Made by a program: the position numbers and the translations under genes. The notes below the pieces were generated by a model that saw only the letters and a program-made list of their open reading frames with translations, was not told the origin of the DNA and searched no databases. From NCBI GenBank assembly GCA_948099385.1, contig CANUEZ040000207.1, forward strand, positions 1,901,501 to 1,965,500: a DNA stretch of 64,000 nucleotides, written 5' to 3'. Shown in pieces: positions 61,289 to 64,000 of this stretch (within the stretch, counting starts at the first letter, position 1; each line of letters opens with the position of its first letter). The stretch comes from Fasciola hepatica. Lineage: Eukaryota; Platyhelminthes; Trematoda; Plagiorchiida; Fasciolidae.

Positions 61289-61557
61289 TTTTGCCATGGG
61301 GATCGGTAAAATATGATAAATTATGCATTGATGACTTTCAAATAACGCTAAAGTGGAACAATATTTCCGGCACAAAATTAGTTTACTTTCACAAGTGTAA
61401 ACTGGGCAAGCGTTTGAAGTATCTCTTTCCCATTGTTCTGCGTGTATCACATTCAAACCCTTATTTATTCACTATGAATATAACAGAGCAGTTATTTTTC
61501 ACATGCAGCAAATATTCATGGAAAGTGACACCAGGACAAAGGAAATTGGACATGTGA
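61289..61557 (+). other. Candidate exon, function unknown
   Basis: After a TTTACAACAG acceptor the plus strand is open for about 89 codons, with DDFQITLKWNNISGTKL and FTMNITEQLFFTCSKYSWK and two glycosylation sequons. The 3' splice donor is unclear; ACAT/GTGATG is weak. It may belong to the same gene as the exon at 61706, but the phases were not proven to match. Confidence 0.2.
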
Positions 61558-61705
61558 TGGGACCTCTTTGATCAGTCTCCACGAAAGAATTTCTCACACG
61601 CTACCATGAGGCTAGTAATGCGCAGAATTTTTGGATCCACATAACTCTACAGGTTCCCTCACACACCTGTTCCTTTCCCACTGCACCATCTAGCCTATCT
61701 GTCAG

Positions 61706-61927
61706 ATGATGTTCACATCCATAGGAATTCCAATATATCGCGTGTGCTTGTCGACCACTATTTCCTTACCAAAAGACCATTCAACAGAACTGAACTATTT
61801 ATTAGATTATCGGTTGATTGACATTACTCAAATCGAAAAAACTAGCAACTCTCACGACGGATGTGGTGATCTTACAATGGCAGAATATCACCTTCGTATC
61901 ATTCTTACAAACGTGAGAATTATGTGA
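61706..61927 (+). other. Candidate terminal exon of an unidentified plus-strand gene
   Basis: It follows CTATCTGTCAG and is open for 73 codons to a TGA at 61925, with SHDGCGDLTMAEYHL near its end. A poly(A) signal AATAAA follows at 61942-61947. An alternative donor AAAC/GTGAGA at 61912 would make it an internal exon of 69 codons. Product unknown. Confidence 0.3.
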
Positions 61928-61941
61928 ACAAACGCATGGTA

Positions 61942-61947
61942 AATAAA
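61942..61947 (+). terminator. Poly(A) signal AATAAA
   Basis: Canonical hexamer 15 bp after the stop of the candidate terminal exon at 61706-61927. Confidence 0.4.
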
Positions 61948-61970
61948 TGGTTCTCTTCATAAAGAACAGG

Positions 61971-61978
61971 TATATATA
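61971..61978 (+). promoter_or_regulatory. Possible TATA box of the lectin gene
   Basis: TATATATA, 79-86 bp upstream of the lectin start codon and only about 25 bp after the AATAAA of the preceding exon. It is a plausible core promoter element, not proven. Confidence 0.35.
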
Positions 61979-62056
61979 CAGTAGAACCAAAACGAGAGTA
62001 AACGTGTATTTAACTCCGTACACAAAGGGTAAGTTACAACTACAAATATCAAGATC

Positions 62057-63800
62057 ATGTCTGCGAGAATATTCCTAATCCCAATCATCATATTGTTGAT
62101 TTGGACGCAGTCGCTGCATTCAGCATGTCCCACAAATCTCGTTGAGGTCGCTCCCGACATTTGTATGTTGGTTGTTAGATCAAAGGGATCTTTTTGTGAA
62201 GCCCATGAACTGTGTGAAACTGAAGGACAAACACGTGGTATGCAGATGTTTGTACCAGGAAGAAATGCCCAACTGATACCGGCGATAGTACCATCTACCA
62301 GCATTGTTTTCACTGGAATTTCCGCATTCCTAAATCGATCACTGAACAACCGGGAAGGTTGGCGGTACGCGGATCCTGGTTCGAGTTCGGATGATATCGA
62401 TGCAAGTGACACGAGCATACCGTGGAGCCATGGGGAACCAAATGATATCTACAGTTCAATTGCCGCATTTTACTCGCTCAAATTTTGGGATGATTTACAA
62501 CTCCACTACAAATCAACACACGTAGTTTGTCAGATGTCCAACGATCAAGTAAATGCGCCAATGGAAATGTTCAAGCACAACTGGCCATACCTAATATCTC
62601 CTCTATTGTTAACACACAGCCACGCAATTGGCTGTTTTACCTTCACAAATGAGAGCACATTGGTTGCATGCTCCCTCAGGTAAATAGTAAATTATTGGGA
62701 CTCTTCATTTTTGTATTTTTCTCTGCATCTCGTTCACTTCCATGCTGTTGCTTGAGCGTTTTGATGATATGAGTTCAGTTGAAAAAATAACTTTTCCGAC
62801 ACGGATTTGAACGTAGAGGTCAATAAGATTAGATTGCATGATGTATTCCGGACCATTTCTCTGCTTCTTCAATAGTGCATAATGCAGTCAAGGTGATCAT
62901 TTATAAGTGGTAAATTTAACTTTCTCATGAGACCAAAGGCAAAAGTGCACACACACACAACTAATTATAGCAAATAAAAATGCGGTACCAAGGCAAGGCT
63001 AACCTAATTATCCATTTTCGCTATTTGCACGGTTGAGGGTGACGTTGGTTGATTTCTAGTGCCTCCGCGTATCTCAATAATCGTTGATTGTTTGTGACAT
63101 AAATGACGGTGAACTTCGTGCTCAGATTAACACAGTGATTTGTCTCCCACACGTGTTTTGTAATGGATGACCTGAGTGTTCTGCGTGCGTTCGATGACGT
63201 CACTGGTTGCATCTGTCCGCTCATTGTTCATTCTTATACCGCATTGATTTATCCACATTTTTTTGTGTAACTTGATCACATTGATCCAGCTCAAAACATT
63301 CATCAGACGTAGGTGATCTCACGCACAAAGCGGTTCAATAAAATATTCACACTGCCACCACGTGAGAAAGTGTATTATCTTGAAAATGATTTTTAAAAAA
63401 AAACTGCTTTCTCTTGATTTGAATCAAACCGAAAATGTTTCTTTGATATTTTACTAATATCGCCAATTGTTATTGACTGAATTCAACTCATTTAGCCTCA
63501 TTATAAAAAGCACTGTTTTGCATACACTCGCTGTCATTTACTAAAGACACATCGGTAAAAAAAATCAGTGTTTATACTGTTCAATTTTGACATTTCGAAA
63601 GTGAAAACGAATCATACCACACTTGGTTTTGTCAAACTTCCCTTTATTTCAGATGCAAACGTCGCATTGTTTGCCGTTCCTTCTATTACAACACGTCGGT
63701 CGGCCTTTGTGGACTCTCACTTTACGTCGATTCTCTTCTACCCAAAAATATGTCCGTTATCGCGGGCACATGGTTGCGTTTTGGAAGAGCTAATGGATGA
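62057..63800 (+). CDS. Secreted C-type lectin domain plus PAN/apple-like domain protein
   Basis: Two exons, 62057-62679 and 63653-63800, encode 256 residues. The donor CTCAG/GTAAAT and the acceptor TTTATTTCAG/ATGC join in phase 2 and restore an AGA codon. Residues 1-22 are a signal peptide (ILLIWTQSLHS). The C-type lectin domain spans about 24-160: Cys24 and Cys36 form the extra N-terminal pair of long-form domains, FCEAHELC (46-53) is the first helix, WSHGEPN (123-129) carries the EPN motif linked to mannose-type sugar and calcium binding, and WDD (144-146) and VVCQ (156-159) follow. Residues about 190-256 fit a PAN/apple fold: Cys193, Cys205, CKRRIVCRSFYYN (209-221), Cys227 and LSLYVDSLLP. 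Without splicing the frame would stop after residue 208, cutting the PAN domain, which supports the intron. Likely role: an extracellular sugar-binding protein, in a parasite perhaps at the host interface (inference). Confidence 0.88.
63021..63230 (-). mobile_element. Penelope-like element fragment (C-terminal endonuclease region)
   Basis: Antisense inside the lectin intron. The frame reads SSITKHVWETNHCVNLST, then VIYVTNNQRLLRYAEALEIN and QRHPQPC. This matches the order of the H.....NH, R.....EAL.I and P.LC blocks at the end of the GIY-YIG region of Penelope-like elements. Only this end remains, so it is a truncated, inactive insertion. Confidence 0.6.
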
Positions 63801-63908
63801 CGTGAAACTCTCCAAATCTCGTTGTCCTTGCTCTTGTTGCTTCCAGACAGACAGATTACCAAATAGTAGCTGAACTGCAATCATTTCATGAATTTGACAT
63901 GTGAAATT

Positions 63909-63914
63909 AATAAA
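63909..63914 (+). terminator. Poly(A) signal of the lectin gene
   Basis: AATAAA, 109 bp after the lectin TGA stop. This gives a short 3' UTR and closes the gene model within the window. Confidence 0.7.
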
Positions 63915-64000
63915 AACTTATTGTCTAGAAGAGCATAGAATTCATCGCTTTGCTATTCTTGGGTATTCACTTATTTCATCAAATAGTGGTTCGCGCTTTA

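Noticed and set aside
61957..62418. 153-codon minus-strand frame
   Set aside because: It is the antisense shadow of the lectin exon, which has clear domain motifs and a signal peptide on the plus strand.
63568..63873. 101-codon plus-strand frame
   Set aside because: It overlaps the second lectin exon in another frame; the spliced frame carries the PAN-like cysteines.

Overview
The window is eukaryotic genomic DNA, most likely from a flatworm and probably a digenean fluke outside the schistosomes. Four things point this way: GT-AG introns with short exons, venom-allergen-like (SCP/TAPS, CAP-superfamily) genes, a secreted C-type lectin, and relics of non-LTR and Penelope-like retroelements with a tRNA-derived SINE. 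No bacterial operon, rRNA or functional tRNA gene is visible. Most open frames in the window are chance or repeat-derived.

Layout. Positions 1-1820 show nothing recognisable. From about 1.8 to 37 kb lies a nested inverted duplication. The outer, diverged arms run about 1.8-9.8 kb and 28.7-37.0 kb. Each carries a SINE, a triplet microsatellite block, several conserved open frames and a copy of a CAP gene, and the two CAP copies point away from each other. The left copy (minus strand) keeps four exons. The right copy keeps only exons 1 and 2. Between the arms, 9.8-28.7 kb holds repeated copies of a 2-2.5 kb noncoding unit in both orientations. This includes a nearly perfect 5,456-bp palindrome (16546-22001 and 22967-28422) around a 965-bp spacer.

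From 37 to 51.6 kb the sequence is gene-poor and holds decayed elements: a CR1/jockey-like reverse transcriptase on the minus strand (38.8-40.2 kb), a probable second one (about 42.4 kb), an RTE-like endonuclease (47.1-47.6 kb) with a purine-rich flank, and another SINE (51.1-51.6 kb).

The last 12 kb is the gene-bearing part. A second CAP gene (minus, 52448-54253, four exons, clear signal peptide) lacks an AG at the usual exon-4 acceptor. Two candidate minus-strand exon sets of unknown function follow (56.6-58.2 kb and 59.6-60.0 kb). A plus-strand terminal exon with a poly(A) signal then sits just upstream of a complete two-exon gene (62057-63800) for a 256-residue secreted protein that joins a C-type lectin domain to a PAN/apple-like domain. 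A Penelope-like endonuclease relic lies antisense in its intron.

The CAP proteins and the lectin are all predicted secreted proteins, of kinds that parasitic flatworms commonly release at the host interface. That link is family knowledge plus inference, not something the DNA proves.
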